A stretch of 64,000 nt of DNA from Solidesulfovibrio sp. (GTDB taxonomy: Bacteria > Desulfobacterota > Desulfovibrionia > Desulfovibrionales > Desulfovibrionaceae): assembly GCF_038562415.1 (NCBI RefSeq), contig NZ_JBCFBA010000007.1:124001-188000 (forward strand), given 5' to 3'. The translations under genes and the position numbers were made by a program. Each line of letters opens with the position of its first letter. Position 1 is the stretch's first letter. A model generated the notes under the pieces. The model was not told where the DNA came from. It saw nothing but the letters and a program-made list of their open reading frames with translations, and ran no database searches. Below are positions 42,738 through 52,150 of this stretch, piece by piece.

Positions 42738-44093
42738 ATGCGTTTGCGGAGACGAAAAGGCAGTTCCCGGATTTTCGTGCGCCCCGGTCGGCGCGTGGGG
42801 GTGTTCCTCGCCGCGGCCGTGCTCGCGGTCGCGGCCACGGTCGTCATGGACACGCGCCAGCCCCGCCCCCTCCCGGTCGGCCCCCCCGCCCCCCCGGTGG
42901 CGGCCTGCCCGCCCTGGGCCGAGGGCCTGGGCGAGCCCCGCGACAACCTCTTTGCCCGGGCCGGGGAAGACCCGGACAAGGAAGTGCTCGCCGGCTCGGT
43001 GAAGCCCGGCCAGACCCTGGGCGCCATCCTCGGCGGTTACGTCGATGCCGGGGAACTGGCCGGGCTGGCGTTGCCGCCGGATTTCTCCTTCGCCGACATC
43101 CGCTCCGGCCAGCCCTACCGCATGACCCTTCGCGACGAGGAATTCGTGGCCTTCGAATACGACCTGAGCCCGACCGAAACGCTGGTCATCGACGGCGTCG
43201 ACGGGGAACTGGCCGCCAGGCTCGAAACCAGGCAGTGCGAGGTCCGGCCGGCCGTCATGGCCGGCACCGTGGAGACGAGCCTGTTCGCCGCCGTCGCCAA
43301 GGCCGGCGGCAACGCCGAAACGGCCGTGGCCCTGGCCGACGTGTTCGCCCACGACATCGATTTCTGCCGCGACGTGCAGCCCGGGGACACCTTCCGGGCG
43401 GTGGTGGAAAAACGCTACGTGGAAGGGGAATACATCGGCAACGGCCGGGTGCTGGCGGCGCGCTTCGTCAACCAGGGCAAGGTCCACGAAGGGTTCGCCA
43501 TGCAGGGGCCCTCGGGCAAGGCGGAATACTTCGACGCCGACGGCCGGCCGCTGCGCAAGGCCTTTCTGCGGGCGCCGCTGTCGTTTCTGCGCGTCACCTC
43601 GCGTTTTACCGACTCGCGGCTGCATCCCATCCTCAAGGTGCGGCGCCCCCACTTCGGGGTGGACTACGCCGCCCCGGCCGGCACGCCGGTGTGGAGCGTG
43701 GGGGACGGGCTGGTGGTGGAACGCGGCCGCAACGCCGCCGCCGGCAACTACGTGTCCGTGCGCCACGGCGCGACCTGGGTCACGCGCTACAACCACCTCA
43801 GCCGCTTCGCCAAGGGGCTGGCCAAGGGGACCAGGGTCGCCCAGGGGCAGGTCATCGGCTACGTCGGCCAGACGGGCTACGCCACCGGGCCGCACCTGGA
43901 TTTCCGCATCTATAAAAACGGCCAGCCGGTCAACGCCCTGGCCAATCCGGAGATGCGGGCCGAGCCGCTGCCGGCGGCCCAGCTCGCGCGCCTGCGGCGC
44001 GAGGCGGCCCGCCTGACGGCGCTGCTGGACAACCAGGCCCGCCCCAGGACGGTGGCCGATCGCGAAAGGACCGGTCCGGGGGCGTTTCAATAA
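42738..44093 (+). CDS. M23-family peptidoglycan endopeptidase, membrane-anchored
   Basis: A 451-residue protein with an N-terminal membrane anchor (18-37), a linker with an OapA/LysM-like region (about 85-200), and a C-terminal M23 zinc peptidase domain (about 290-400). The metal motifs are HFGVDYA and GPHLDFR; the second His of the canonical HxH is Asp here, a variant that occurs in this branch. It likely cuts cross-links in cell-wall growth, like MepM. GAGGAGC precedes the ATG. Its 3' end overlaps the convergent hemW gene by 7 bases. Confidence 0.88.
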   Translation: MRLRRRKGSSRIFVRPGRRVGVFLAAAVLAVAATVVMDTRQPRPLPVGPPAPPVAACPPWAEGLGEPRDNLFARAGEDPDKEVLAGSVKPGQTLGAILGGYVDAGELAGLALPPDFSFADIRSGQPYRMTLRDEEFVAFEYDLSPTETLVIDGVDGELAARLETRQCEVRPAVMAGTVETSLFAAVAKAGGNAETAVALADVFAHDIDFCRDVQPGDTFRAVVEKRYVEGEYIGNGRVLAARFVNQGKVHEGFAMQGPSGKAEYFDADGRPLRKAFLRAPLSFLRVTSRFTDSRLHPILKVRRPHFGVDYAAPAGTPVWSVGDGLVVERGRNAAAGNYVSVRHGATWVTRYNHLSRFAKGLAKGTRVAQGQVIGYVGQTGYATGPHLDFRIYKNGQPVNALANPEMRAEPLPAAQLARLRREAARLTALLDNQARPRTVADRERTGPGAFQ

Positions 44094-45214
44094 GACAGGC
44101 GTTCGAGAATGACGTTGCTGACCAGGAAACCGTTTTTCGTCAGCCGCAGATGGCCGGCGCTTAAGCGAATGAGTCCGTTTTGCCGCAGGGCCGTGACCAG
44201 CGCCTCGTTGTCCTTGATGAAATCGCGGCCCGTGGCCTGGCGGTAGGCGCGAAGCGGCAGCCCCTTGGCCGTGCGCAGGGCCAGCATGACCATCTCCCGG
44301 GCCTTTTGGGCGTCGGTGAGGGCCTCGCCGCCCGAGCCGCACTTGCCGGAGCGCACCAGGGCGGTCCACGCGGCCTGTTCCCGGGGATTTTCAAACCGCA
44401 GGCCGGAAAGGGTCGAGACCGCCGCCGGCCCCAGGCCCAGGTAGTCCCTGCCTTCCCAGTAGCCGCTGTTGTGGCGGCTGACAAACCCCATGCGGGCGAA
44501 GTTCGAGATCTCGTACTGGAGGTAGCCCTGTTCCTCCAGATACTCGGCCCCATGCACGTACATCCTCCCCTGCTCGCCCTCGCCGGGCAGGGCCACGCCG
44601 CCGGCGGCCACGGCATCGGCCAGGGGCGTCCCCTCCTCCACGGTCAGGCCGTAGCAGGACAGGTGCTCGGGCCGCATCCGAACCGCCACCTTGAGCTGCT
44701 CCAGCCACTGCCCCTCGCGCTGGCCCGGCAGGCCCCAGATGAAGTCCAGGCTGATGTTGGCGAAACCGACCTGGCGGGCCAGGGCGTAGGCGGCCACGGC
44801 CTGCCCGGCGTCATGGGGCCGGCCGAGGAAGCGCAGGTCGTCGTCGGACAGGCTTTGGACGCCAAGGCTCAGGCGGTTGACGCCATGCTTGAGGAGCGAG
44901 GCGAGGTAGTGGCCGTCCAGGGCCGAGTCGGGGTTGGCCTCGAAGGTCCACTCCGCGGCCGGGTCCAGGTCGAACTGGCGGCGCAGTTCGGGCATGAGGC
45001 GCGACAGGGCCCAGGGCGGCAGCAGGCTCGGCGTGCCGCCCCCGAAATAGACCGTCTCCACCTTGGGATGCTCGAGTTTTCTGCCCCAAAACCGCATCTC
45101 GGCCGCCAGGGTCGTGGCGTAGGCCTCGACGGCGGCCATGTCGAAGGGCCGGGACACGAAGGCGCAGTAGCGGCACTTGCCCCGGCAAAACGGCACGTGG
45201 ATATACAGCAGCAT
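44087..45214 (-). CDS. hemW: Radical SAM haem chaperone HemW
   Basis: A 375-residue radical SAM protein of the HemW (formerly HemN-like) branch, a haem chaperone in many bacteria. The cluster motif CRGKCRYC is at 10-17, GGGTPSLL at about 59 and the branch-typical RHNSGYWEGRDYLGLGPAA at about 246. A shorter N-terminus than true HemN supports HemW over coproporphyrinogen oxidase. It begins 46 bases after a TPR gene on the same strand. Confidence 0.9.
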   Translation of the reverse strand: MLLYIHVPFCRGKCRYCAFVSRPFDMAAVEAYATTLAAEMRFWGRKLEHPKVETVYFGGGTPSLLPPWALSRLMPELRRQFDLDPAAEWTFEANPDSALDGHYLASLLKHGVNRLSLGVQSLSDDDLRFLGRPHDAGQAVAAYALARQVGFANISLDFIWGLPGQREGQWLEQLKVAVRMRPEHLSCYGLTVEEGTPLADAVAAGGVALPGEGEQGRMYVHGAEYLEEQGYLQYEISNFARMGFVSRHNSGYWEGRDYLGLGPAAVSTLSGLRFENPREQAAWTALVRSGKCGSGGEALTDAQKAREMVMLALRTAKGLPLRAYRQATGRDFIKDNEALVTALRQNGLIRLSAGHLRLTKNGFLVSNVILERLSY

Positions 45215-45260
45215 GGACGTCGGTGCCGCCCCGGCCGGCCGTCCGACCGGCCGCTTCGGG

Positions 45261-45884
45261 CTATTGGGCGGGATTTTTCTGGTGGCCGCAGGGTCCGGCG
45301 TGACCCTCGTGGCTGCCGGTGCGTTCGAAATCCGTCAGGAAATCCAGGAGTTTTTTCGTCTTGGCCGCGCTTTCGGCGTCGCCGAGCTCGTCAAAAAGCG
45401 CGATGGCCCGGGCATACCAGACCTTGGCCGCCTCGAAATCGCCCTGCAAGTTGGCCGTCAGCCCCAGTTGGTGGGTGGTCTTGGCCTCGCCGGGGGCGTT
45501 GCCGAGCTTGTCCTCCAGGGCCAGGGCGCGCTCGTAATACGCTTTGGCCGTCTCGTAGTCCTCGGCGAGCTGGGCCACCACGCCGAGCTGGTGGCTGGTG
45601 ACCATGAGGCCGCCTTCCAGGCCTTCGGCTTCGCTCACGGCCAGGGACGATTCCAGCCAGGTCCTGGCCCCGGGCAGGTCGCCGGCTTCCTGGGCGGCCA
45701 GCCCCAGGTTGTGGCGGGTCATGGCCTGGCCCACGGCGTCGCCGGCCTGGCTGAAGGCTTCCAGGGCCCGCAGGAAACCGTCCTTGGCCGCGTCCAGTTC
45801 CTTGCGTTCCATGGCTTCCAGGGCGGCCTGGTGCAGGGCCTCGGCCTGGGCCAGGGCCGCGTCGTCGGCGTGGCTGGTGTCCAA
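45261..45884 (-). CDS. TPR-repeat protein
   Basis: A 207-residue cytosolic protein with about four tetratricopeptide-like repeats of roughly 40 residues (HNLGLAAQEAGDLPGA, HQLGVVAQLAEDYETA, HQLGLTANLQGDFEAA). TPR repeats serve protein-protein contacts. The TTG start at 45884 is set by GGAGG five bases upstream; no in-frame ATG lies before residue 25. The repeat start is unusual, and a shorter ATG version (MERKELDAAK) is the alternative. It lies between the ferredoxin gene and hemW; its partner is unknown. Confidence 0.78.
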   Translation of the reverse strand: MDTSHADDAALAQAEALHQAALEAMERKELDAAKDGFLRALEAFSQAGDAVGQAMTRHNLGLAAQEAGDLPGARTWLESSLAVSEAEGLEGGLMVTSHQLGVVAQLAEDYETAKAYYERALALEDKLGNAPGEAKTTHQLGLTANLQGDFEAAKVWYARAIALFDELGDAESAAKTKKLLDFLTDFERTGSHEGHAGPCGHQKNPAQ

Positions 45885-45991
45885 ATCGTCCTCCGAAGGG
45901 CCGACCGGAGCGCCAAGGCGTCCCGGGGCCGACCGCGATGCTGGTTTATTGGGGTGCCGCAGGGCCTGGGTGACGTGGATCGGGCTTCGGG

Positions 45992-46513
45992 TCAAGGCTT
46001 TTCGCCGTCGGAGCCCGCGGCCTTTTGCGGGCGCAGGCAGGCCAGCACGCGCTCCTCGGCCTCCCGGAAGGCCTCGTCGGCAAGCCGCGGGACCTCCCCG
46101 CGCGCGACGTAGTGGATGGCCCCGCAGGGGCACATGGCCACGCAGGCCGGCTCCTGGCCCATTTGCCGCCGGGCGGCGCACAGGTCGCACTTGACGAGCA
46201 TGACGCCCTTGTCCGTCTCGAAGATGGCCATGTACGGGCAGGCCAGCATGCACTGGCGCGACTCGCAGCCCCGGCACAGCATGGGCAGAAGCACCATGGC
46301 CCCGTCCACGTCGCGCCGGATGGCGCCGCGCTTGCAGACCTTGGCGCAGTTGGCCTGCTCGCAGTGGCGGCAGTATAGGGGGGCCATCAGCCCCGAGGCG
46401 GCCCGGATCATGTGGATGCGCGGCACGTCGTGGACGAACCGGCAGACGTATTCGCAGGTTTCGCAGCCGATGCACTTCGAATAGTCGATGCAAAGCGTTT
46501 TTTGCTGTTCCAT
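45992..46513 (-). CDS. HycB/DmsB-type ferredoxin with four [4Fe-4S] motifs
   Basis: 173 residues. Four cluster motifs are seen: CIGCETCEYVC, CRHCEQANCAKVC, CRGCESRQCMLAC, and CDLC-x11-CVAMCP. This is the electron-transfer subunit type paired with molybdo- or flavo-enzymes. No Tat signal, so it works in the cytosol. It starts 24 bases after the GltD-like gene upstream, and the two probably form one unit; the catalytic partner is not in the window. Confidence 0.9.
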   Translation of the reverse strand: MEQQKTLCIDYSKCIGCETCEYVCRFVHDVPRIHMIRAASGLMAPLYCRHCEQANCAKVCKRGAIRRDVDGAMVLLPMLCRGCESRQCMLACPYMAIFETDKGVMLVKCDLCAARRQMGQEPACVAMCPCGAIHYVARGEVPRLADEAFREAEERVLACLRPQKAAGSDGEKP

Positions 46514-46537
46514 GTCCGCATTCCCCCAGGAAAAGCC

Positions 46538-47653
46538 CTACGAACCCCGCACCCGGGGGGCGTCCTTGAAGCCGCCGCCCGGGAAGCGGTCGGCCTCGCG
46601 GCTGATGAGCCCGTCGCCGGAAAATTCCGTCTGGCGGTTTTGGGCCTTGAGCTCCAGCCAGTTGCCCAGCGACCGGGCCGCCCGCAAGCCGGAGTAGATG
46701 GCCTTGCCGATCTTGCTTGGGCCGGTGAGCGCGTCGCCGGCCACGAACACGTTCTCGATGGCCGTCATGTTGAGCCAGCGCACCTCGCCCTTGCGCACGG
46801 ATTCCAGGCCCAGCTCCCTGGCGAAGGGCGGCGTGGCCACCTCGCCGATGGCCGTGACCACCACGTCAACGGCCAGGGTGTCCAGCCGGTCGCCGCCCGG
46901 GACCCGGCGGCGGAACTCGATGCCCGAAACCGCGTCCGGCCCGAGGATGCGCGTCGGGGCGCAGCCCTCGACCCAGCGCACCCCGGCCGCCTCCAGCCGC
47001 TCGATTTCCAGGGTGCCGCACGGGGCTTCCTGGCGCGTGCGCCGGTAGAGCATGGTCACCTCGGCCGCGCCCAGGGCCACGGCGCCGTGGGCCGCGTCCA
47101 CGGCCGAATGCCCGGCGCCGATGACCACGACGCGCCGGCCGGCCACGTCGGGCGCCGTCACCCCCGGGGCGCAGTAGCGGGCCGCCCGGATGGGAAAGAG
47201 GAATTCCAGGCCCGAGAGCACGCCAGCGAGGTCCTCGCCCGCAACCTCCAGCCGCCGCGACCGCCAGGAACCGGTGGCGATCATGACGGCGTCGTGTTTC
47301 TTGACCATGTCGCCCAGGCCCCGCATGTCCGTGGCGAAATGGTCGCCGGCCTCCTCGAACAGCGGCGCGCTGCAGCAGACCTTGGTGCAGGTGTGAAAGA
47401 CCACGCCGTAGCGCCGGGCCAGGCGCAAGGTGCCGGCCTCGATGCGCCCGCTGGGGATGCGGTGGCCGGGGATGCCGAAGAGCATGAGCCCGCCGGGCTT
47501 GGGCATCTTGTCGTAGACCTCCACGGCATGGCCCAGGCAGGAAAGATAGCCGGCGGCGGCCAGGCCCGAGGGCCCGGCGCCGATGATGCCCACCGAGGCG
47601 CCACTGGGCGGGGGCGGCTCGTCACACAGGAAATTGAAGTTCATGGCCTCCAC
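46538..47653 (-). CDS. GltD-like FAD/NAD(P)-binding oxidoreductase
   Basis: 371 residues. FAD motif GIIGAGPSGLAAA (about 22-34) and the inner NAD(P) motif VVVIGAGHSAVDAA (about 172) are in the order of the glutamate-synthase small-subunit family; GDALTGPSKIGKAIYSG is the C-terminal FAD contact. Free-standing members pass electrons between NAD(P)H and ferredoxins. The GTG start at 47653 follows AAAGGAGG by five bases; an ATG nine bases in has the Shine-Dalgarno too close. Paired with the four-cluster ferredoxin downstream. Confidence 0.85.
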   Translation of the reverse strand: MEAMNFNFLCDEPPPPSGASVGIIGAGPSGLAAAGYLSCLGHAVEVYDKMPKPGGLMLFGIPGHRIPSGRIEAGTLRLARRYGVVFHTCTKVCCSAPLFEEAGDHFATDMRGLGDMVKKHDAVMIATGSWRSRRLEVAGEDLAGVLSGLEFLFPIRAARYCAPGVTAPDVAGRRVVVIGAGHSAVDAAHGAVALGAAEVTMLYRRTRQEAPCGTLEIERLEAAGVRWVEGCAPTRILGPDAVSGIEFRRRVPGGDRLDTLAVDVVVTAIGEVATPPFARELGLESVRKGEVRWLNMTAIENVFVAGDALTGPSKIGKAIYSGLRAARSLGNWLELKAQNRQTEFSGDGLISREADRFPGGGFKDAPRVRGS

Positions 47654-47768
47654 GGCGGCCTCCTTTTGCGGCCAGCCTACGCCAAAGCCCGGTCCGCTTC
47701 AACGCGGCCGTCGACTTTGGGCCGGGATTGTGCCACCACCGTCTCCCCTGTCGCAAAGGAATGACCAC

Positions 47769-48662
47769 GTGACGCACATCTACGTAAAACTCGTCGGTTC
47801 GGCCGTGCTCTGGGGCGGCACCTGGGTGGCCGGGCGCCTCCTCGGCCGGTACATGGGGCCGTTTTCGGCCGCCTTTTTACGGTTCGCCCTGGCCTCGGCC
47901 TTTCTCGTCTTCCTGACGGCCCGGCTCGAGGGCGGCCTGCCGCGCCTGACCCGGGCCAATTTTCCCTGGCTGCTGGCCCTGGCCGCCACGGGCATCTTCG
48001 CCTACAACGCGCTTTTTTTCGCCGGCCTGCGCACGGTTCCGGCCGGCCGGGCGGCGCTCATCGTGGCCGCCATCCCGGCCGTGGTGGCTCTTTTCTCCGC
48101 AATTTTCTTCAAGGAACGCTTCACGCTCCTCAAAACCCTCGGCCTGGCCCTGTCCTTCGGCGGCGTGGGGCTCATCGTCTCCGACGGCGACCCGGCCGGG
48201 CTCCTGGCCTCGGGGCTGTCCACGGGCGACCTGTGCATTTTCGGCTGCGTGGCCACCTGGGCGGCCTATACGCTGATCGGCAAGAAGGCCATGGAGCGGG
48301 TGGCCCCCTACGGCGCCGTGGCCTGGTCGTGCATCCTGGGCGCGGCCATGCTGCTGCCGCCGGCCCTGGCCACGGGACTGTGGCCCGAGACGGTCGCGGC
48401 CGGGCCGGTGGCCTGGGGGTGTCTGGTCTTTTTCGGCGTCCTGGCCACGGGTTTCGGATTTTCCTGGTACTACGAGGGGGTCAAGGCCATCGGCCCGACC
48501 AAGGCCGGGGTGTTCATCAACCTCGTGCCGGTCGTTGCCGTGTTCCTGGGCTGGCTCCTGCTGGGCGAGCCCCTTTCCCGTTCCCTGGCCCTGGGCGGAT
48601 TGTGCGTCCTTTCCGGGGTTTGGCTGACCAACCGCCGCGGGCGGCCTAAGGAAAGCCGATAA
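47769..48662 (+). CDS. EamA/DMT-family inner-membrane transporter
   Basis: A 297-residue protein with about ten hydrophobic segments and two EamA halves (residues 5-135 and 150-290). The first begins KLVGSAVLWGGTWVAGRLLG and the second STGDLCIFGCVATWAAYTL; GLRTVPAGRAALI is typical. Substrate cannot be predicted; related proteins export amino acids or metabolites. The GTG start at 47769 follows AAAGGA by eight bases. It is divergent from the flavoprotein gene. Confidence 0.87.
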   Translation: MTHIYVKLVGSAVLWGGTWVAGRLLGRYMGPFSAAFLRFALASAFLVFLTARLEGGLPRLTRANFPWLLALAATGIFAYNALFFAGLRTVPAGRAALIVAAIPAVVALFSAIFFKERFTLLKTLGLALSFGGVGLIVSDGDPAGLLASGLSTGDLCIFGCVATWAAYTLIGKKAMERVAPYGAVAWSCILGAAMLLPPALATGLWPETVAAGPVAWGCLVFFGVLATGFGFSWYYEGVKAIGPTKAGVFINLVPVVAVFLGWLLLGEPLSRSLALGGLCVLSGVWLTNRRGRPKESR

Positions 48663-48726
48663 CGGCCTTGCGCTTGGGCCATCAAGCGGCTAGATCAACC
48701 CCAACCCCACGCCCGGAGCCCTTCCT

Positions 48727-49653
48727 ATGGATATGCCCGCCTGCCCGGCAACCGTCCTCATCGTCGATGACGCGCCGTCAAACCTGGCCATCCTGACCGA
48801 AAGCCTGCGCGACGAATTCGACGTGCGCATCGCCGGCAGCGGCCCCGAGGCCCTGCGCATCGTGGGCGAGGCCCCCCCGGACCTGATCCTGCTCGACATC
48901 CTCATGCCCGACATGGACGGCTACGCGGTCTGCCGCCAGCTCAAGGCGGATTACACCACGAAAAACATTCCGGTCATCTTCCTCACGGCCAAGGGCGACG
49001 TGGCCGACGAGACCCTGGGGCTGGCGCTGGGGGCCGTGGACTACATCACCAAGCCCTTCACCGTGCCCGTGGTCAAGGCCCGGGTGCGGGCCCACGTGGA
49101 GCTCAAGCGCCGGGGCGACCTGCTGGAAAGCCTGTCCATGCGCGATGGCCTCACCGGCATCCCCAACCGCCGCCGCTTCGACGAATACCTCGACCGGGCC
49201 TGGCGCCACGCCTTGCGCTGCGCCACGCCGGTATCGGTCATCATGGCCGACATCGACGACTTCAAGGCCTACAACGACGCCTACGGCCACATGGCCGGCG
49301 ACGCCTGCCTGCGGGCCGTGGCCCGGGCCCTGGCCGGGGTGCTGCGCCGGCCGGGGGACCTGGCCGCGCGTTTCGGCGGCGAGGAGTTCGCCATGATCCT
49401 CGAAGACACGGGCACCTCGGGCGCCTCGCACCTGGCCGAGGCCATGCGTCAGGCCGTGCGGGACCTGCACATGGCCCACTCGGGCTCCCGGGTGGCCGAC
49501 GTCGTCACGGTGAGCCTGGGCGTGGCCTGCGCCACGCCTGTGGCCGGGCTTTCCCCGGAAGCGCTGCTGCGCGCCGCCGACCGCATGCTGTATCAAGCCA
49601 AGCTGGCCGGCCGCGACCAGGTCGTGGCCGAGCGCTTCCCCATGGCCTGCTAG
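48727..49653 (+). CDS. Response regulator with GGDEF diguanylate cyclase domain
   Basis: 308 residues. The receiver (about 8-125) has VDDAPS, LILLDILMP and ITKPFT. The cyclase (about 135-300) keeps an active GGEEF signature and, five residues before it, the inhibitory I-site RPGD, so it should make c-di-GMP with product feedback. No kinase lies nearby. The start is preceded by GGAG. Confidence 0.92.
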   Translation: MDMPACPATVLIVDDAPSNLAILTESLRDEFDVRIAGSGPEALRIVGEAPPDLILLDILMPDMDGYAVCRQLKADYTTKNIPVIFLTAKGDVADETLGLALGAVDYITKPFTVPVVKARVRAHVELKRRGDLLESLSMRDGLTGIPNRRRFDEYLDRAWRHALRCATPVSVIMADIDDFKAYNDAYGHMAGDACLRAVARALAGVLRRPGDLAARFGGEEFAMILEDTGTSGASHLAEAMRQAVRDLHMAHSGSRVADVVTVSLGVACATPVAGLSPEALLRAADRMLYQAKLAGRDQVVAERFPMAC

Positions 49654-49820
49654 CCGTTCCCTCCGCCGGGCCGCCGCCCGGCCCCGCCCTTGATCGGCGG
49701 CGGCAACTCTGCTATCCGGTTACGGTTTCCAAGCGGTTTTGCGGCAGCGCGCGCCGGGACCTCCGGCGGCGGCGGATACGGCCTTGGCCCCACTTTTCCA
49801 CCTCAACCCGGGAGCGTACC

Positions 49821-50573
49821 ATGCGCAAGCGTTTTGGCCTTCTTCTGGCCGCCCTGGCCGTCTTTGTCCTCGCCTTCGGCGGCCTGGCCGCGGCCGAGGA
49901 AAAAGTCTACGTCAACGGCATCGATTTCGGCTTTCCGCCCTTCGGCTTCGTGGACAAGGACGGCAAGCCCACGGGCTTCGACGTCGAGTCCCTGGACTGG
50001 ATCGCCAACAAGATGGGTTTCAAGGTCAAGCACCAGCCCATGGACTGGGACGGCATCATCCCGGCCCTTCTGGCCAAAAAGATCGACATCATCGCCTCGG
50101 GCATGAGCGCCACGGCCGAGCGCGCCCAGAAGGTCGACTTCTCCATTCCCTATTATGAGGTCACCCAGGTGCTGGTGGTGCCGGACAAGGAAACCGCCTC
50201 CCTGGACGCCCTGCTCAAGTCCGGCAAGAAGCTCGGCATCCAGCGTGGCACGGTCACGGCCAAGCTGCTGGAAGAGCTGGCGACCAAGCCCGGCTACAAG
50301 TTCGAGGTCGTGCCCTACGACTCCACGGACCTGTCCATGGAAGACGTGAAAATCGGCCGTATCGCCGGCTCGGGCATGGACAGCACCATCGCCCAGGAAG
50401 TCCTGAAGGCCCCCGGCATGAAGGTCGCCGGCACCTTCGACGCCGCGCCCGAAAAGTACGGCTACGCCATGCGCAAGGAAGACAAGGACTTCCAGGACAA
50501 GGTCAACAAGGGCCTCAAGCTGCTCATGGCCGACCCCTACTGGAAGGAACTCAAGGCCAAGTACGGCCTGTAG
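49821..50573 (+). CDS. Amino-acid ABC transporter, periplasmic binding protein
   Basis: A 250-residue polar-amino-acid-type binding protein. Signal peptide 1-25 (ends AAA). The body reads IDFGFPPFGFVDKDGKPTGFDVESL, ALLAKKIDIIASGMSAT, and YGYAMRKEDKDFQDKVNKGL, all usual in this family. It is the first gene of binding protein-permease-ATPase-permease. A hairpin after it probably sets its level above that of the membrane parts. Confidence 0.92.
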   Translation: MRKRFGLLLAALAVFVLAFGGLAAAEEKVYVNGIDFGFPPFGFVDKDGKPTGFDVESLDWIANKMGFKVKHQPMDWDGIIPALLAKKIDIIASGMSATAERAQKVDFSIPYYEVTQVLVVPDKETASLDALLKSGKKLGIQRGTVTAKLLEELATKPGYKFEVVPYDSTDLSMEDVKIGRIAGSGMDSTIAQEVLKAPGMKVAGTFDAAPEKYGYAMRKEDKDFQDKVNKGLKLLMADPYWKELKAKYGL

Positions 50574-50587
50574 ATCCCCGACCCCGT

Positions 50588-50621
50588 GCCCGCGGGCCGC
50601 GCCCACAGGCGCCCCGCGGGC
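50588..50621 (+). repeat. Intercistronic hairpin after the binding-protein gene
   Basis: Arms GCCCGCGGG (50588-50596) and CCCGCGGGC (50613-50621) with an inner GCGCC/GGCGC helix and a 2-base bulge, a nearly continuous 14-bp stem. There is no U-tract. Such elements often stabilise the binding-protein mRNA. Confidence 0.7.
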
Positions 50622-50646
50622 CAAACCCCGCCCGGATACAGGTTTC

Positions 50647-51360
50647 ATGGAAGGACTCCTCAAAGCCGCCCAGGCTTCCTGGGACGCCCTGCCCTACATC
50701 CTGGGCGGACTGTGGTGGACGGCCGGGCTCATCCTCGGGGCCATGGCCGTGGGACTTGCGCTCGGCGTGCCCCTGGCCGTGGCCCACGTCTACGGCGGCC
50801 GCCTGTCGCGCCGCCTGGTTTCGGGCTATGTCTGGCTTTTTCGCGGCGTGCCCATCCTGGTGCAGCTTTACCTGTTCTATTTCGGCATCCTGGCCTATTT
50901 GAGCGAAATCCCGGCCCTGTCGTTCCTGCCCCTGTCCTCGGGCTTCGTCTCGGCCGTGGTCGTGCTGGGCCTGACCAGCGCCGCCTACCAGTCGCAGATT
51001 TTCCGGGGCGCCATGCAAAGCCTGCCGGCCGGCCAGCTCAAGGCCGCCCGGGCCCTGGGCTTAAGCGACGCCCAGGCCATCCGGACCATCATCCTGCCCC
51101 AGGCCCTGCGCCTGTCCATCCCGGCCTGGTCCAACGAATATTCCATCCTGCTCAAGGATTCGGCCCTGGCGTTTACCATCGGCGTCCTTGAAGTCATGGC
51201 CCGCACCCGGTCCGTGGCGGCCGTCACCCACCAGCCGCTGCCCCTGTCCATCCTGGCCGGCGCGCTCTTTTTCTTTCTGACCTGGGCCGGCATCAAGGCC
51301 CTCAAACGCCTGGAAGCCAAGGTGCGCATCCCCGGCTACGCGCACCAGGGAACGCTCTAG
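50647..51360 (+). CDS. Amino-acid ABC transporter permease (HisQ/HisM type)
   Basis: 237 residues with about five membrane segments. The ATPase-docking loop is in FRGAMQSLPAGQLKAARALGLSDAQAIRTIILPQALR. It begins 73 bases after the binding protein gene and ends 1 base before the ATPase start. The second permease gene lies after the ATPase. Confidence 0.92.
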   Translation: MEGLLKAAQASWDALPYILGGLWWTAGLILGAMAVGLALGVPLAVAHVYGGRLSRRLVSGYVWLFRGVPILVQLYLFYFGILAYLSEIPALSFLPLSSGFVSAVVVLGLTSAAYQSQIFRGAMQSLPAGQLKAARALGLSDAQAIRTIILPQALRLSIPAWSNEYSILLKDSALAFTIGVLEVMARTRSVAAVTHQPLPLSILAGALFFFLTWAGIKALKRLEAKVRIPGYAHQGTL

Positions 51361-51361
51361 C

Positions 51362-52138
51362 ATGGACGAAGCGGTCATTTTACGCGTCGAGCACATCGTC
51401 AAGACCATCGGCGGACAGCGCATCCTCGACGACGTCTCCTTTTCCGTCAAAAAAGGCGGGCTCAAGGTGCTCATCGGCCCGTCCGGCGCCGGCAAGTCCA
51501 CCCTGCTGTCCTGCATCAATTTCCTCTCGCCCCCCGATTCCGGCACGGTTTCCCTGGGCGGCCAGGCGGTCAACCCCAAAAGCAAGCGGGAACTGTTAGC
51601 CCTGCGCCAGCAGGTCGGCATGATCTTCCAGGACTTCAACCTGTTCGATCACCTCTCGGCCATGGAAAACGTGCGCGTGGCCCTGATCAAGGTCAAAAAG
51701 CTCGACAAGCGCGCCGCCACCCACCGGGCCATGGAGGAGTTGGCCCGGGTGGGCCTGGCCGACAAGTCCGGCCTCTACCCGGCCCAGCTTTCCGGCGGCC
51801 AGAAGCAGCGCGTCTCCGTGGCCCGGGCCCTGGCGCTCGACCCCAAGGTGCTGCTTCTCGACGAGCCGACCTCGGCGCTGGACCCGGAGCTCATCGGCGA
51901 GGTGCTCACGGTCATCCGCGACCTGGCCGACGAGGGCATGACCATGGTCATGGCCACGCACCAGATCAGCTTTTCGGCTTCGCTTGCCGACGAATTCCTG
52001 TTCATGGAACGCGGGCGCATCGTGGAACGCGGCGCGCCGGCCATCCTGCTTTCCCGCAACTCCGGCAGCCGCACCCAGTCGTTTTGCGCCAAACTCAGCG
52101 AATTGGCCGGCGACGCTTCCTGCGAAATCCCGGCCTAG
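51362..52138 (+). CDS. Amino-acid ABC transporter ATPase
   Basis: 258 residues. Walker A GPSGAGKST, signature LSGGQKQR, Walker B VLLLDEPTSALD and the switch His in MATHQISF are intact. It is the nucleotide-binding subunit energising the flanking permeases. The start lies 1 base after the previous stop. Confidence 0.95.
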   Translation: MDEAVILRVEHIVKTIGGQRILDDVSFSVKKGGLKVLIGPSGAGKSTLLSCINFLSPPDSGTVSLGGQAVNPKSKRELLALRQQVGMIFQDFNLFDHLSAMENVRVALIKVKKLDKRAATHRAMEELARVGLADKSGLYPAQLSGGQKQRVSVARALALDPKVLLLDEPTSALDPELIGEVLTVIRDLADEGMTMVMATHQISFSASLADEFLFMERGRIVERGAPAILLSRNSGSRTQSFCAKLSELAGDASCEIPA

Positions 52139-52150
52139 GACGCGGCCAGC

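Noticed and set aside
42258-44369. 703-codon minus-strand frame opposite the M23 peptidase
   Set aside because: Antisense to a gene with clear M23 motifs and of biased composition.
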